NCBI GenBank assembly: GCA_003049485.1
Contig: PYST01000473.1
Coordinates: forward strand, 1 to 24,883
DNA from: Ophioceras dolichostomum
Taxonomy: Eukaryota > Ascomycota > Sordariomycetes > Magnaporthales > Ophioceraceae
Direction: 5' to 3'
DNA length: 24,883 bases
Part shown: in pieces, positions 1 to 10,383 of the stretch
Position numbering within the stretch: the first letter of the stretch is position 1
Layout of the letters: the number at the start of each line of letters is the position of its first letter
Program-made: the position numbers and the translations under genes
The notes under the pieces: model-generated
The model's database searches: none
What the model was told of the DNA's origin: nothing
Seen by the model: the letters and a program-made list of their open reading frames with translations, nothing else

Positions 1-152
1 CACTCCAGGAGATCGCCCACCTAAATTTTGGACATTTGGGACAGGAAAGAACGTCTCGACACTTTCCCGCGGGGCTTTTTAAGATCGGTTCATGGACCCC
101 CCATCGAGCGCCTAGGTATTGAACGTGACGGCCGGCCGCTCGAACTTGGTGA

Positions 153-368
153 TGGCTAGCTAGCCGGCCAACCGTAAAAATACAAAACATCGGAATCACC
201 GGGTCGGACGCCGTCGAGTTCTGGCGGAGGAAGCACGAGCGCGACTCCGCGCCGGAGATGTACGAGGCGGTGGAGGAGTTCCGGCCTTTGCATGCTGGTT
301 TCGTGGGGGAAGAAGTTCAGCGGTCATCATCTTTATTAAGGGTAGTAGTTCGAGTATTGCTGATATAA
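153..368 (+). pseudogene. Possible coding scrap at the left edge
   Basis: A frame open from 153 to a TAA at 366-368 has a protein-like stretch (about 201-315) rich in charged and aromatic residues, including AVEFWRRKHERDSAPEMYEA and then EEFRPLHAGFVGEEV. Composition and codon use resemble a real fungal exon more than the surrounding DNA does. There is no good start codon, in-frame stops lie at 126 and 150, and the end (SSLLRVVVRVLLI) looks like read-through into non-coding sequence. It could be the last exon of a gene starting outside the window, or a relic. I do not recognise the family. Confidence 0.3.
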
Positions 369-1761
369 CCCGAATGCCTCTCGAGCGTAGAAGAGGGGAG
401 GAGGAAGCGGTAGGTACTAGGACTCACCGGTATGTTGGTAGTGCATTGTACTCCAGCTTCTTCTGCTGCTGCTTGAACATGTGCTGGTCGTGGGACGGCC
501 GGACCGCTGCGGGCACGACGTCTTGTCCTGAAGGCGATCGCTGTCAGCTTCCACTCGAATGATGCACAGTCCGATTGAATTCGCCCATTGAGCTGCCGCT
601 TTAAGAGGGCGCTGGAGTGGAGGGCGGTGTTGCTGTGTTTATTGCTTACCGTACTGCTGCCACGGCACGTCTCGTGGACTTGACACCAGTTCGTATCTCT
701 GTCGCGGAGAGATCAAGCAGACCGGCGGCGGTCGCTGGCCTTGTCCAATTGGCTGCCGGGACGAGCTCGAAACTCTATCTCGCTCGAGACCACTGACACA
801 GTGGCGGAGAGAGGTGTTTTTGGGTTTGTGTTCGTCTTGGTCGAAAATCAATATGTACTCATGCGCTGTACCGGCCAACTATTCTCCCCGTCCTGGGTTA
901 GCACATTGGACACACTATTTTCGATGACAGCTCGGTTCATTTCAGCGATGGAGTGGGCAGTGGTTTCGAGCTGTCTGCCTCTGAATCTGCGGTGAACGGG
1001 TGCCTTGCCGCAACCAACCTCTGCCTGCAGCTTGGGTTGTGCTTTCTTCATTTTTGTACGGGTTTGGGGCAAGGGCGTCAGACTTACAACTCATGCAACG
1101 GACTCACGAGACCGAAGCCAAGTTTCTCTTATCGGTAGAGGACTAAAGAGGTGCTCAGGCTCGAACGTGGTCGCTCAGGCGGTTGGTGCATTTGTTGTGT
1201 GTGGGCGGAGCTGGAGAGCGACCAGAGATAGATTTTTGGAACTGTCGCTTTGTGGGGGCGGAAATGCTCAAATACTCGATACCTCTGGAGGGCACATCAT
1301 TGCAATCGATAAGAGCCTTATCAGGGTTACTAGCCCTAACACTCTGTCTATCCCTCACAAGGTACCTACATCCACTGAGGCGTCAGGCTAGCCCTAATCA
1401 ATACTCTGACGAGGGATTGAAGCTGCCCAAAGCTGAAAAGCGGATAGGCGTCTTGGGATTCATTGGAAATGAAGTCCCATCCAAAGCTGGAATCGGGGAA
1501 GTCAGGCAGATTGGAGGATCTATTGCTCATCATCACTGGAGGAGTTCCACGTCCATCGACAGAGACTGGTTGAGAACAGAGTCACGGGAGTCAGGGCCAC
1601 AGTCGGATTTGAAATGAGAATGTTATACGCAGTGGTCCAAGTTACAAGAACAAGATAGCGGATCTATCCAGCTTCGTGAATGTACCCTCCGGCTCCCCGT
1701 CCTCCTAACGTATATTGCTACGTGGTGGTCCTCCTCCTCCTCTAGGGCAGCCCTAGACGGA

Positions 1762-1836
1762 CAGACTCCCACGCAACTAGTTGCGGCCTAGGATCTACTA
1801 TAAGTAGTCATGTCATCCTAGTTGCGTGGGAGTCTG
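1762..1836. repeat. Perfect 19-bp inverted repeat (hairpin)
   Basis: CAGACTCCCACGCAACTAG at 1762-1780 is repeated as its exact reverse complement at 1818-1836, separated by 37 bp. The left arm runs into a second small palindrome, CAACTAGTTG (1774-1783). No coding frame crosses it. It could be a MITE remnant or a cruciform-forming site; no target duplication was found. Confidence 0.7.
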
Positions 1837-2091
1837 CCCGTGACGCCGTACTCAGGCCGGCGGAACTACTCTGTGTCAAAGGCGTGATAGACGTGGTCAG
1901 CAGCCGAAACATTCTTGCAACTACGAAAAAGCTGGTGAACTCTGGGTTTGGCGGAATCCCTTCGAACTCCATGAACACCAACGTCATACTTTTCCTAAAG
2001 TGTCCAAGCATAACACGATGCGGTGTGTGCCAGGAAGCGAATAGAGACAAGGAAGAAACGTGTACTTACTATCCTTAGAACACGCTCTGGT

Positions 2092-2510
2092 AGCGGACCC
2101 GCTCCGTTCCGACAGGACTATCCGAAAGGCGGCCGGAGCCTGCAGCGGCCGGATGGCGCTGTCTTGGTATATTTGGCATGGCAGAGCTTAAAAAGGCCGA
2201 AACGGCCGCGCCCTCGACGTCCCTTAAAATCCGCCGGAGGGAATAAGTCTCACGTCAGGTCGTACTCATAACCGCAGCAGGTCTCCAAGGTGAACAGTCT
2301 CTGGTTGATACAACAGTGGAGATAAGGGAAGTCAGCAAAAACATACCCGTAACTTCGGGAAAAGGATTGGCTCTAAGGGTTGGGCGCGTTGGACCTTTAG
2401 CGGACCGCCCGGGTGCAGAGGGCCGCTAGCCGGGCAACCGGTCGGCTGGAAAGCGCTCTCTTGGTCCATTTGGAGTGACAGAGTTGCAAAAGGCCGGTGC
2501 GACCTGGGTA
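2092..2510. repeat. Diverged repeat copies
   Basis: The segment around 2155-2210 (GCGCTGTCTTGGTATATTTG onward) matches imperfectly the segment around 2451-2505 (GCGCTCTCTTGGTCCATTTG onward). Both end in a run of A then AGGCCG. Just upstream, 2378-2434 (GTTGGGCGCG ... GTGCAGAGGGC ... CTAG) matches 19265-19322. The copies differ at roughly a quarter of positions by eye, so this is an old dispersed family of unknown type. Confidence 0.45.
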
Positions 2511-3090
2511 TTTGCAGGATCGTTGTGTTAGGTGTGATGGGAACTGCCCAGAAAATAGGAGCGGGATGGAGGTCAATGAGCACTTACCTAGCGGCCCTCG
2601 ATGAGGATACACGTGCATCAGGTGCCGCATGATGTGCCGGTACAGCGCCCGCTTTGTGTCGCGCGGCCATCGAAGTACGCATTTGGCCGCTGGGGCATCC
2701 GGCTTGTAGACAACCTGAAGTGCTGGGAGATTCTGGCATGTGCTGAGCAGCGCGGGAGGTCTAGAGCTGTAAGGGTCTGGAATCGATAATTAATTTGAAG
2801 ATGGTATGACTGATACTTGGCTGCAGATTGATGGCGCTTGAGTGCAGGTTGTTGGTATTTGACGAAGGTTGTGTTCGGAGTGAGGGAGAGAACGTTAGAG
2901 TCCGATCAGGAAGGAATGAGATTGACAATCAAAAGTGAATTCCCAACTGGGAACACGGGATCAGGCAGGGGGTCTGTGAGGGAGCACGAGATAGGCACGT
3001 TGGGGTTTCGTAGTGTGACAGCGACACGGGAGAACAGTAACACCTAAGAACAATGGAGCGCTGTCCAACGCAGCGGGGCGTGAGTTTGTG

Positions 3091-3097
3091 TATAAAA
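3091..3097 (+). promoter_or_regulatory. TATA box of the carboxypeptidase gene
   Basis: TATAAAA lies 124 bp upstream of the ATG at 3221, a usual distance for a fungal gene with a short 5' leader. The leader (about 3120-3220) is rich in CT and CAAC. Confidence 0.5.
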
Positions 3098-3220
3098 TCT
3101 GTCCCTTTCCAGCTCGTTGTTCTAGACAGAAACCCCCCAAGTCTCTACTACTCTCAACGCTCCGGCGAGTTAATCCAACATGTCTTTGCAAGCCTGCAGA
3201 ACAACGTCTCACCTGTCATC

Positions 3221-4576
3221 ATGAAGTTCACTCCCTCTCTGCTGGTACTCCACCAGTTCCTCGCCGTGAAGGCCTGCCTCACAGACGCCGAACGGCAAGG
3301 CGGCCACATCATGTCCCCGGCCCAGCTCGGCAGCCTCTAGGCCCGCCAGGCCGGAGCGGACGGCACCGTCCCTGTCTCGACCACAGATCGCTTCGCCAGC
3401 TCCCCGCCCCGCGGCCTCGGCAGCCAGCCGCCGGGCAGCGTCACCATCAACAATATCATGTCCCTCAACGAGACCAAGTCCGCCCTCAAGGCCCTAGCCA
3501 GCCGCTTCCCCTCCTGCGTCCAGTACTTCGAGACGCCCTACAAGACCGCCGAGAACCGCACCATCTTCGGCGCCAAGATCCACGGCGGGAGCTCCAACCC
3601 GTGGACCGGGAGGGGCTACAAGGTCCTTCTCGGGGCCGCCATCCACGCCCGCGAGCGCGGCGCGCCCCACAATCTCATCTACTTCGTGGCAGACCTCCTC
3701 TTCGCGAAAGAAGCCCGCACCAGCCTGAGGTACGGCGGCATGTCGTACACCGCCGCCGACGTCGTCGCCGCGCTCGACCAGGGCATCGTCGTCCTCCCCG
3801 TCGTGAACCCGGACGGCGTCGCCTACGACCAGCAGACCAACTCCTGCTGGCGCAAGAACCGCAACCCGGCCTCCGCCGTGCCCTCCGACCCGCACTTCTC
3901 CATCGGCATCGACCTGAACCGCAACTTCGACGCCATGTGGAACTTCATGTGGAACTTCACCAAGCACCTCGCCCCGGGGATATTCGCGGCGTCCACCAAC
4001 GCTTCCGACGAGATCTTCTACGGCACGGGCCCATTTTCCGAGGCGGAGACCAAGAACGTCAGGTGGACGATGGATTCTTTTCCCGACCTGAACTACTTCC
4101 TCGACATCCACTCCAACGCCGGCGTCGTCATCCACGGCTGGTGCCACGACTCGAACCAGGCCACCGACCCGACCAGGTCCTTCCGGGACCCGTCCTTCGA
4201 CGGCAAGAAGGGCGTCATACCGGACGTGCCGGGGTTCGAGTACCAGGAGTACATCCCGCGCACGGACTGGGACGCGCTGACCGTGGCCGCGGCGCGCATC
4301 GCGGGCGCCATGACGAAAGTGGCCGCGTTTCCATATTTGGCCCTTCGGGCCGCGACGGGCCTGTACCCGTCCACGGGGTGCTCGAGCGACCACGCGTACG
4401 TCCGGCACCTGCTGGACGGGACAAAGAGCAAGATCCTGGGGTTCGGCATGGAGTTCGGCCGGTGGAACGCGGCTGCCGCGTGCGGATTCTATCCGAGCCA
4501 GGACATCTTCACGAAGGGCACGTTGGAGGTTGGCGCCGGGCTGATGGAGCTGATGTTTGCCGCTTCGAGGGGTTGA
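3221..4576 (+). pseudogene. Secreted M14 zinc carboxypeptidase with an in-frame TAG at codon 40
   Basis: The frame from ATG 3221 to TGA 4574-4576 would give 451 residues and no frameshift. Residues 1-18 form a signal peptide (MKFTPSLLVLHQFLAVKA), followed by CLTDAER. The M14 metallocarboxypeptidase signature is complete: zinc ligands in HARE (His142, Glu145) and DIHSN (His297), the DLNRNF arginine (Arg234), the tyrosine ending YPSTGCSSDHAY (Tyr393), and the catalytic glutamate in GFGMEFGRW (Glu411). By family knowledge the product is an extracellular exopeptidase that removes C-terminal residues. The single break is TAG at 3338-3340. Everything after it is open, with strongly coding GC-rich codons, so the lesion is recent, an assembly or base-call error, or hidden by splicing: an in-frame 75-nt GTGAAG...CTCTAG segment (3266-3340) could be removed, but its branch site is poor and it would delete the CLTDAER region. 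An intact 372-residue frame from Met 3458 holds the whole catalytic domain but lacks a signal peptide. Confidence 0.9.
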
Positions 4577-5460
4577 GGAGTGAAGGACGGGGAACTAGGT
4601 ACCTGCCTAGTACGGTGATGCAGTGCCCCAGAACGTGTCTTCACTTTCGTTGATATTGCTGCCACCGATGAAAACTTAAGCAGTGAGCGATTTGTCAGTT
4701 CCAACTAGACATCTATTTAATAATGGCAGGCTCTTTCGAGGGCGTCTCACCTTCGCGGCCCGGACTTGTTTCCACAAGCTGTGGCGTCGTCTGTTCGCAC
4801 GCCTCTGACTGTATGGGTCCGTCCACCTCCTCTTTGTGGACTAGAGTCGGGATTCTGAGTTACTGGGCGTCAATATGCCGTGTTCGTGTGTAGCCCGTCA
4901 TGATGGTTGGTCGATACAGGCGCCCACCTGACGAAGTTGTTAGCCTATAGTAGGCACAACAAATAATCCTCAAGTAGACCCGGGCTCACTCCATGCTCGT
5001 TAGGGGGCAGGCACTTGTAACTAGTAGAATGAAACAGGCGTTCCGAGCATCAATCGTATATTCAGTCAACAGTGATGGCCTAACTATCCAGCATAAAGAT
5101 TTAAACAGAAACTCACAAACCCAAACTTTGTAGCGGGTTGCAGTTAGCAACGTCGACAAGAGTACATGAAACAGAATTCCACTCCACATCAGTCAATTTC
5201 GACCGCTGATTCCAGGTAGCAAAAGAGATCAGAAAAGCGAGCACATGGAAGAGGCGGACTTCCTTCCACTGTATTGTTGGGAAGGGCCGGCGACGGGCGG
5301 TGCAGCCGACGCGCTGGTGGTAGTGGTGGTGTTGTTGTCACCAGGCTTCCTCCCGTAGATTACGACACTATAAGTCGTTTCAGATGTTAGCATTTATACT
5401 GGAGGTAGTGTCGGGACAGAGAACGAGCAGCCAGGAGATCAGTCACCCAGTGGTGGTCAC
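4577..5460. other. Convergent intergenic region
   Basis: This lies between the stop codons of the carboxypeptidase (+) and the methyltransferase (-). It should hold both 3' UTRs and terminators. I see no coding frame, RNA gene or repeat in it. Confidence 0.6.
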
Positions 5461-7367
5461 TCACATGTTCCAATACCCATGAATCTCCGTATCCCCCACC
5501 TCCTTCCTAACCCTCTCACATAGCTCCAGCGTCCGCTCAGGCGTCCACCCCAGCGCGCGCGTGAACGTGGCCATGCACAGGCCCTCGATGCCCATGTCGA
5601 ACGCCTGCCTGACGAGCAGGCCGATCTCCCTCTGCCTGTGGTTTCCCCCTCCTCCAGAAGAAGTAGTCTTGGCGGGCCAGGCGTTGATCGGCCACTTCAT
5701 CGTCGTGTACTTCACGTCGACGAAACCGGCCTCGGCCAGCCAGTCCTGGTAGTGCGCGACCTCGTCAAACGGGTGGCCGAGGAGGCGCGAGCCCTCGGAG
5801 AGGAGGTTGCACCACTGCACCAGGGCAGAGTCGGACGCGAGCGAGCCGTCGTCGCTGAGGGCGGGGAAGAGGTGGTCTTGGAGCTCGAGGTAGCCGCCTG
5901 GTTGGAGGCGACTGATGAGAGACGGATGCTAGTAGTTAGTATGTCGGCTGCTACCTAGATTGGGCATGTTTGGCATGCGGGGTCCGGACCGACAGCGGTG
6001 CCGCGAGATGATCGGTTTGATGCTGTGTTGGGCAAGCGAGAGCACAAAAAGCTTAATCAGGGAGTTTGAACACGACAATAGTCTGGCACAGTATGGGAGC
6101 TTGCAGAATGGGATCGGTCGCGACGCAGTGAACAAGTGAGGACGCGATCTGAGGAGTTAGTGGTGTCGTGGGGGAAAGGTGTCGGGGGTTGTTGGGAGGG
6201 TGTGCTTGTTGACTGGATTGGCGATGCATAGATAGGAAACGGGTGGGTGGTGTGGTGGTGGTGCAGCACTCACTCGTAGGCTTCTGCGATGACGCCGCGC
6301 GTGTTTTTAAAGCAACCACTCGTGCATCGGCCGACCACCAAATCGAATGTCCCCTTTCCCCATGTCCAAGGCTTCTCAAGGTCGTCGACTTCGAAAGTGC
6401 AGTTGGGCGGGATTCTGCAAGAGAGGACGCCGAGGTGTCAGTGAGAGTCCACATCAGAGGCTAGGATCTTCGAGTGATGACGGGGTACTCACGAAGTCGG
6501 CTGAATTGGACTGAGGTCAACGCCGAGGACCTCCGTCTCCGAATGTTCATCCGCTGCAGCCGTGGGCGCCGCCAATCGTTAATCATCAAACATCATGCGC
6601 TTCGACGCAAGTCTTGCTCTAGAAGCCCATGAGATGAAGCATGCCTACCGTAGCTAATGGCCCAATTTCCAGTTCCCGTGCCCATGTCCAGCACCGTGCG
6701 GGCACTGTCATTCTTTGGGCAGATGCAGTGGCGCCCCTTCATCGAAAGCATCCAGATCTCAGCCAGGATCTCTGCCCAGGGTTGTCAGCGTGCTTCGCTG
6801 GAGTGATGCTAGTGATGCTACTCAGAGGGCACTTGCATACCTAGCCTGTCTTGCTCGAGCTATCGACGTAGTTGCCAGTCAGTCAGTAGGCGCTTTGCCC
6901 CATGTGGATGACATCACGATGCCCGAGGTCATGCAGAGACGGCTATGCTCACCTCATCATTGGGGAGCACGTATTCTGAACATCAGGCCACAGTCAAAAG
7001 TTAGCATCTCGTAACTTATTATCGCAAGGCAGAGGGGTTGGAGGTTGGTAGACGTGCTTCCGGATTCCATGGCATGGTAGGTTCGGCCATTTTCGGTTGG
7101 GTATTGCCTGAGGCTAGACTTTAAGGACTCCGTCCAGTCAGAAGACTAACAGACAACAGCATGGTGAGTGAGTGAGGGAGTCATCCATCCGACCAGGGAT
7201 GCCCCCAGTCTCCCATTTATATGATGTAGGCACAGCTAGGCAAGGATGGGATAAGACTGGGCAGGACGACGTGGAGCACTCACCAGCGAGAGATGAGATC
7301 CTCCCTCTTCGTCGGAGACCGAAGTCAGCTGCTCCGTATCATCCGACGTAGACTCCAAGTCAGCCAT
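5461..7367 (-). CDS. LaeA-like SAM-dependent methyltransferase, eight exons
   Basis: The model joins, in transcript order, 7367-7284, 7145-7058, 6975-6953, 6859-6841, 6771-6649, 6553-6493, 6414-6274 and 5911-5461. This totals 990 nt, or 329 residues, in frame at every junction. Motifs follow the fungal LaeA/TAM-like class I methyltransferase order: acidic Ser-rich N-terminus (1-28), NGRTYH (about 48-53), YVLPNDELEQDRLE (59-72), SAM motif I VLDMGTGTGNWA (98-109), GVDLSPIQP (about 123-131), FEVDDLEKPW (about 138-147), LQPGGYLELQD (182-192), and a C-terminus ending GYWNM. Relatives methylate small molecules or act as secondary-metabolism regulators; the substrate here cannot be read from sequence. 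Most introns are GT-AG with CTNAC-like branch sites. Exceptions are the 6976-7057 intron, which fits only as GC-AG, and a long last intron of 362 nt (5912-6273). Two exons are only 23 and 19 nt. No backbone synthase gene is nearby. Confidence 0.88.
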
Positions 7368-10014
7368 AGTAATATCGGTCGCTGGCTAGGCAGGTCGCTT
7401 GCTTCTCAACGGGAGAGGGTCGGGGAGACCGAGGGCTCGAGCCAATTATGTTGTGATGACACAAGATGGGAGGACGGAGAGGAGAGGAATCCGGGAGCCT
7501 GGTTTGACTGTGTGAGACAGCACCGATGGGTTGGGTCGCTCGCCGGAAGTGGATTGCCATCTTTTTTATCATAAATCGAAAGGGATTTACGGAAGAATGT
7601 CTGTGGGCAGACCCGAGCGGAGGGCTGCTGAGGGACGACCCAAGACATCCTGGGCACGGGAAGCATCCGGCGCGAGAGCATGGGGGAGGAAAACAGGCGG
7701 CTACGCCTAAGCCTGTCTGTATCCGTCGGACTGGTTCCGGAGGGGCAGCGGAGCAGAGAGTCGGGAAGTAAGGGAGCAATGTCGGGAGTCGTCACGCCGT
7801 GTCTCAGCTCGGCACAATGTCAATCAGCGAACGTGATGAAAGAGATGGAGGGTGCAGAGGTGGATGTGGCACACCACCCAAATGTCCCCAAATTTTTGAT
7901 TTGGAAGTATTCGGAAGGGAAGGAGGGCAGACCGGCCGACCCAACCAGATGGCGACGATTTCGGTGGTCACAGCTGCAAGGGAGCATATTGTGCTACCTG
8001 GCACAACCAACCAACTGCATTTCGCATATGCAGGCATCCACAAGGTAGACCAGTCAACCAAGCAGGGAATCCGCAGCTTCCCCCCGCATCCAATATTGAC
8101 GACACCCTTACTTTTGGGGCTGTGACGACGCCCGAATGATGGGAGCACTACCAAACTCCCACTGTGCCCCATCCCAAAGACCTAGGCCTTCCCTCACCGA
8201 GAAACAATGAGCTCGTTGAGAGCACCTCCATAGTATCCACGCTTCCCCATTCGTTATTTTGCTCTCCAATTTCGATTCGGTGAAATGGTCTTGATTCAGT
8301 CGTGGCTTTCATGCATAGGCTTGAAGGGGTCAGGATGAGTCCAAAATCATGGTCTGGCCGGTGGCCACAAGTCGGATAGTGCACCCATGGCGAAGCTACC
8401 TCACTCAACCCCCAGCCATGCCTCTCCGTATGGCCAACAGACCCAGCTTGCAGAAGGAGGGAGAAGGTGGGAGAGCAAAATACAAACCTTAGGAAAGCTA
8501 CTCGCACGCGGTTGAGACCGGAGAGCCATCCTTATTCCACTGAGAGAATGAACTCACTTGACACCAACAGCATGCATCGGCCAGGCTCGGTCAACTACTA
8601 CTTTGGGTAGAAACAGAATTGCCAGACCCCAGGTAGCTATCGTGCACCTGCTCGCTCTGATATCGGGTGGGAGGACGAGATCAACACACACACATTCGAC
8701 GGGAAATGCCCGCAGAAACTTACGCCTCCCACGAGACAGAAGCACTGGCCCCCGCAATACGTGCAAGATGCCACACTCGTGCAAAAATGCCGGCCGAATC
8801 ACATTTCCGGCTGGTGGCATGCTGGTGGTAGCCCAGATTGCATGACTGCCCGCGATACCGCCTATTTTCGGGGGCTTGCTGGCCCAATGATTCACGAGTG
8901 CTACAACACTCACGGGTTCCCGTCCTGCAGATGCCCGGACAGAGCGACATGACGTGGTTTTTCACTTCACTTCTTTGTAGTTATGGCTGGGAGAGCGGTG
9001 GTCATTTCCCCCGGTCAGTCAGTATCTGGGCAGGTGATGAGAGAGCGGGATGTTAGCTCTTTTGGCGGCAGGCAGAAGTATCAGTGACATCCCCACACTC
9101 TACCCACCCACACCAACTAGGCGGTTGGAGATAACAGGATTGGTGAACATTCAGGTATGTGATCTGCACATGACCATTTACAGGTTCCAACCATTTTTGG
9201 TCAACAAAGGGAGTGCTGGCGTGCCTGGGAGGTGGACACTGCCTTCATCGGGTCATCCCTTTGCCGCCGGCGGTTGCAGAAAACAATTGGGTCCGAAAAA
9301 AAGAATACGAGAAAGAATCAGCTCTTCGCTTCCAAAAGAGAGGTCTATGTTTTGAGTACTGGATGCAGAGAATCCGTATCTTGGTACCCCAAAACGCCTC
9401 AACTTCACTGACTTGACTCCATCCGGGTAAGAAAGGTTGGTGGCCGCGGACCCAAGCCTTCTACACCCAAGTCCAATCCCTACAGACGCTAATTTAGTTC
9501 GAACTTAAATCTGACCACATTAATTAGGTCGACGCAACCGGCTATTGAGCACACCGGCCTACATGGCTTTCCTACGTCAGCCCCAGTCGCTCAAAAACTA
9601 CAACAAACAGACTGCGCATCACGCCAATAGTGGCACACGAAACCATGCAGCAACTAGCCAAGCTGTGTTCGTATTTGGTTTTTCATCAATGCAAGGTAAG
9701 TGAGGGAGGAGAAAAAGAAATGCAGAGTCCTTCCGGAAAGCACCCTCTGACCGTTTACCCCGACCAGGCCCCCAGGCCGGTCCAGCCCCCAAGCTTCCAT
9801 CCCTGACTTCTCGAAGCCGCGCACACTCAGACATGCACCCGCATCCCTCACTTCGGCGTTACTCAACCCGACAGACTCAAGCCCACCGAGCTTCTCAGCA
9901 ACCCGTCGATCCTCTCCGCTCGAACCAAGCCAGCTGTCAAGATCGATAGCCTGATAACGTGAGGAACGGGAGGAAGCCAGCTCTAGTTTGGGACGAGACT
10001 ACTAAGGAGTGACT
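7368..10014. other. Long region with no supported gene
   Basis: Frames of up to about 140 codons occur on both strands, but none has recognisable motifs, a signal peptide, consistent codon bias or a believable splice model. The first few hundred bases are the probable promoter and 5' leader of the methyltransferase; a frame ending at 7360 overlaps its start and is probably chance. I see nothing firm in the rest. Confidence 0.55.
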
Positions 10015-10242
10015 TGTCCTCAAGATCTAGCTAGAGAATGTGATGCTCAGAAGAGCTCTATATATACACGAGTAAAGAACTGTACAATCTTCTAGAACTG
10101 TATTACAAATAGTAAAGGCAGTTCTGGAAGAGACGAGTTCTGACTTATGTGATAGAAGAAGATAGAAGACAGTAGAAGTTGATAGAAGGTCATGTAGAAT
10201 AGTGGAAGCGTATTGCCACAATTAGGTTCTCCATTCTTGACA
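10015..10242. mobile_element. Probable solo LTR of a retrotransposon
   Basis: This AT-rich 228-bp block begins TGTCCTCAAGA and ends TCTTGACA, giving LTR-style TG...CA ends with an imperfect short terminal inversion (TGTC-AAGA / TCTTGACA). A TATA-like CTATATATAC lies at 10058-10067. The 3' half has a purine-rich GATAGAAGAAGATAGAAGAC tract. No target duplication is visible (flanks TGACT and CCAGC), and no internal retroelement sequence adjoins it. Orientation is uncertain. It could instead be an unrelated AT-rich spacer. Confidence 0.45.
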
Positions 10243-10383
10243 CCAGCCAACCCACCCGGCCAAACCCCCTGGTCCTCGATTTAAGCCCAACCACAGCGCT
10301 AATACGAACCCACCCTTCTACTAGATTAGCTACAGGAGAGTAGTGCTAGGAACGGCGTCCCCGAGCAACGGCGCAAACGGCGC

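Larger units (their letters stand above)
369..3090. other. Gene-poor stretch with diverged repeats
   Basis: About 2.7 kb with only short, overlapping frames on both strands and none with a recognisable domain, signal peptide or believable splice pattern. It contains the hairpin at 1762-1836 and the diverged repeat copies near 2092-2210 and 2378-2510, listed separately. The last 200 bases or so are presumably the promoter of the carboxypeptidase. Confidence 0.6.

Noticed and set aside
1325..1410. CTAGCCCTAA occurring twice, resembling telomeric CCCTAA
   Set aside because: There are only two isolated copies about 60 bp apart with no tandem array, so there is no evidence of an interstitial telomere.
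3494..4408. 304-codon frame on the minus strand
   Set aside because: It lies antisense to the carboxypeptidase catalytic domain and reflects its strong GC bias at third positions.
3088..4653. 521-codon plus-strand frame overlapping the carboxypeptidase
   Set aside because: It is a +2 shadow with extreme Arg/Pro content and no domain. The M14 motifs are all in the other frame.
7360..7779. 139-codon minus-strand frame ending across the methyltransferase start, as an upstream gene
   Set aside because: It is cysteine/proline-rich with no motif, and its stop overlaps the ATG context. It is more likely chance in the leader region.
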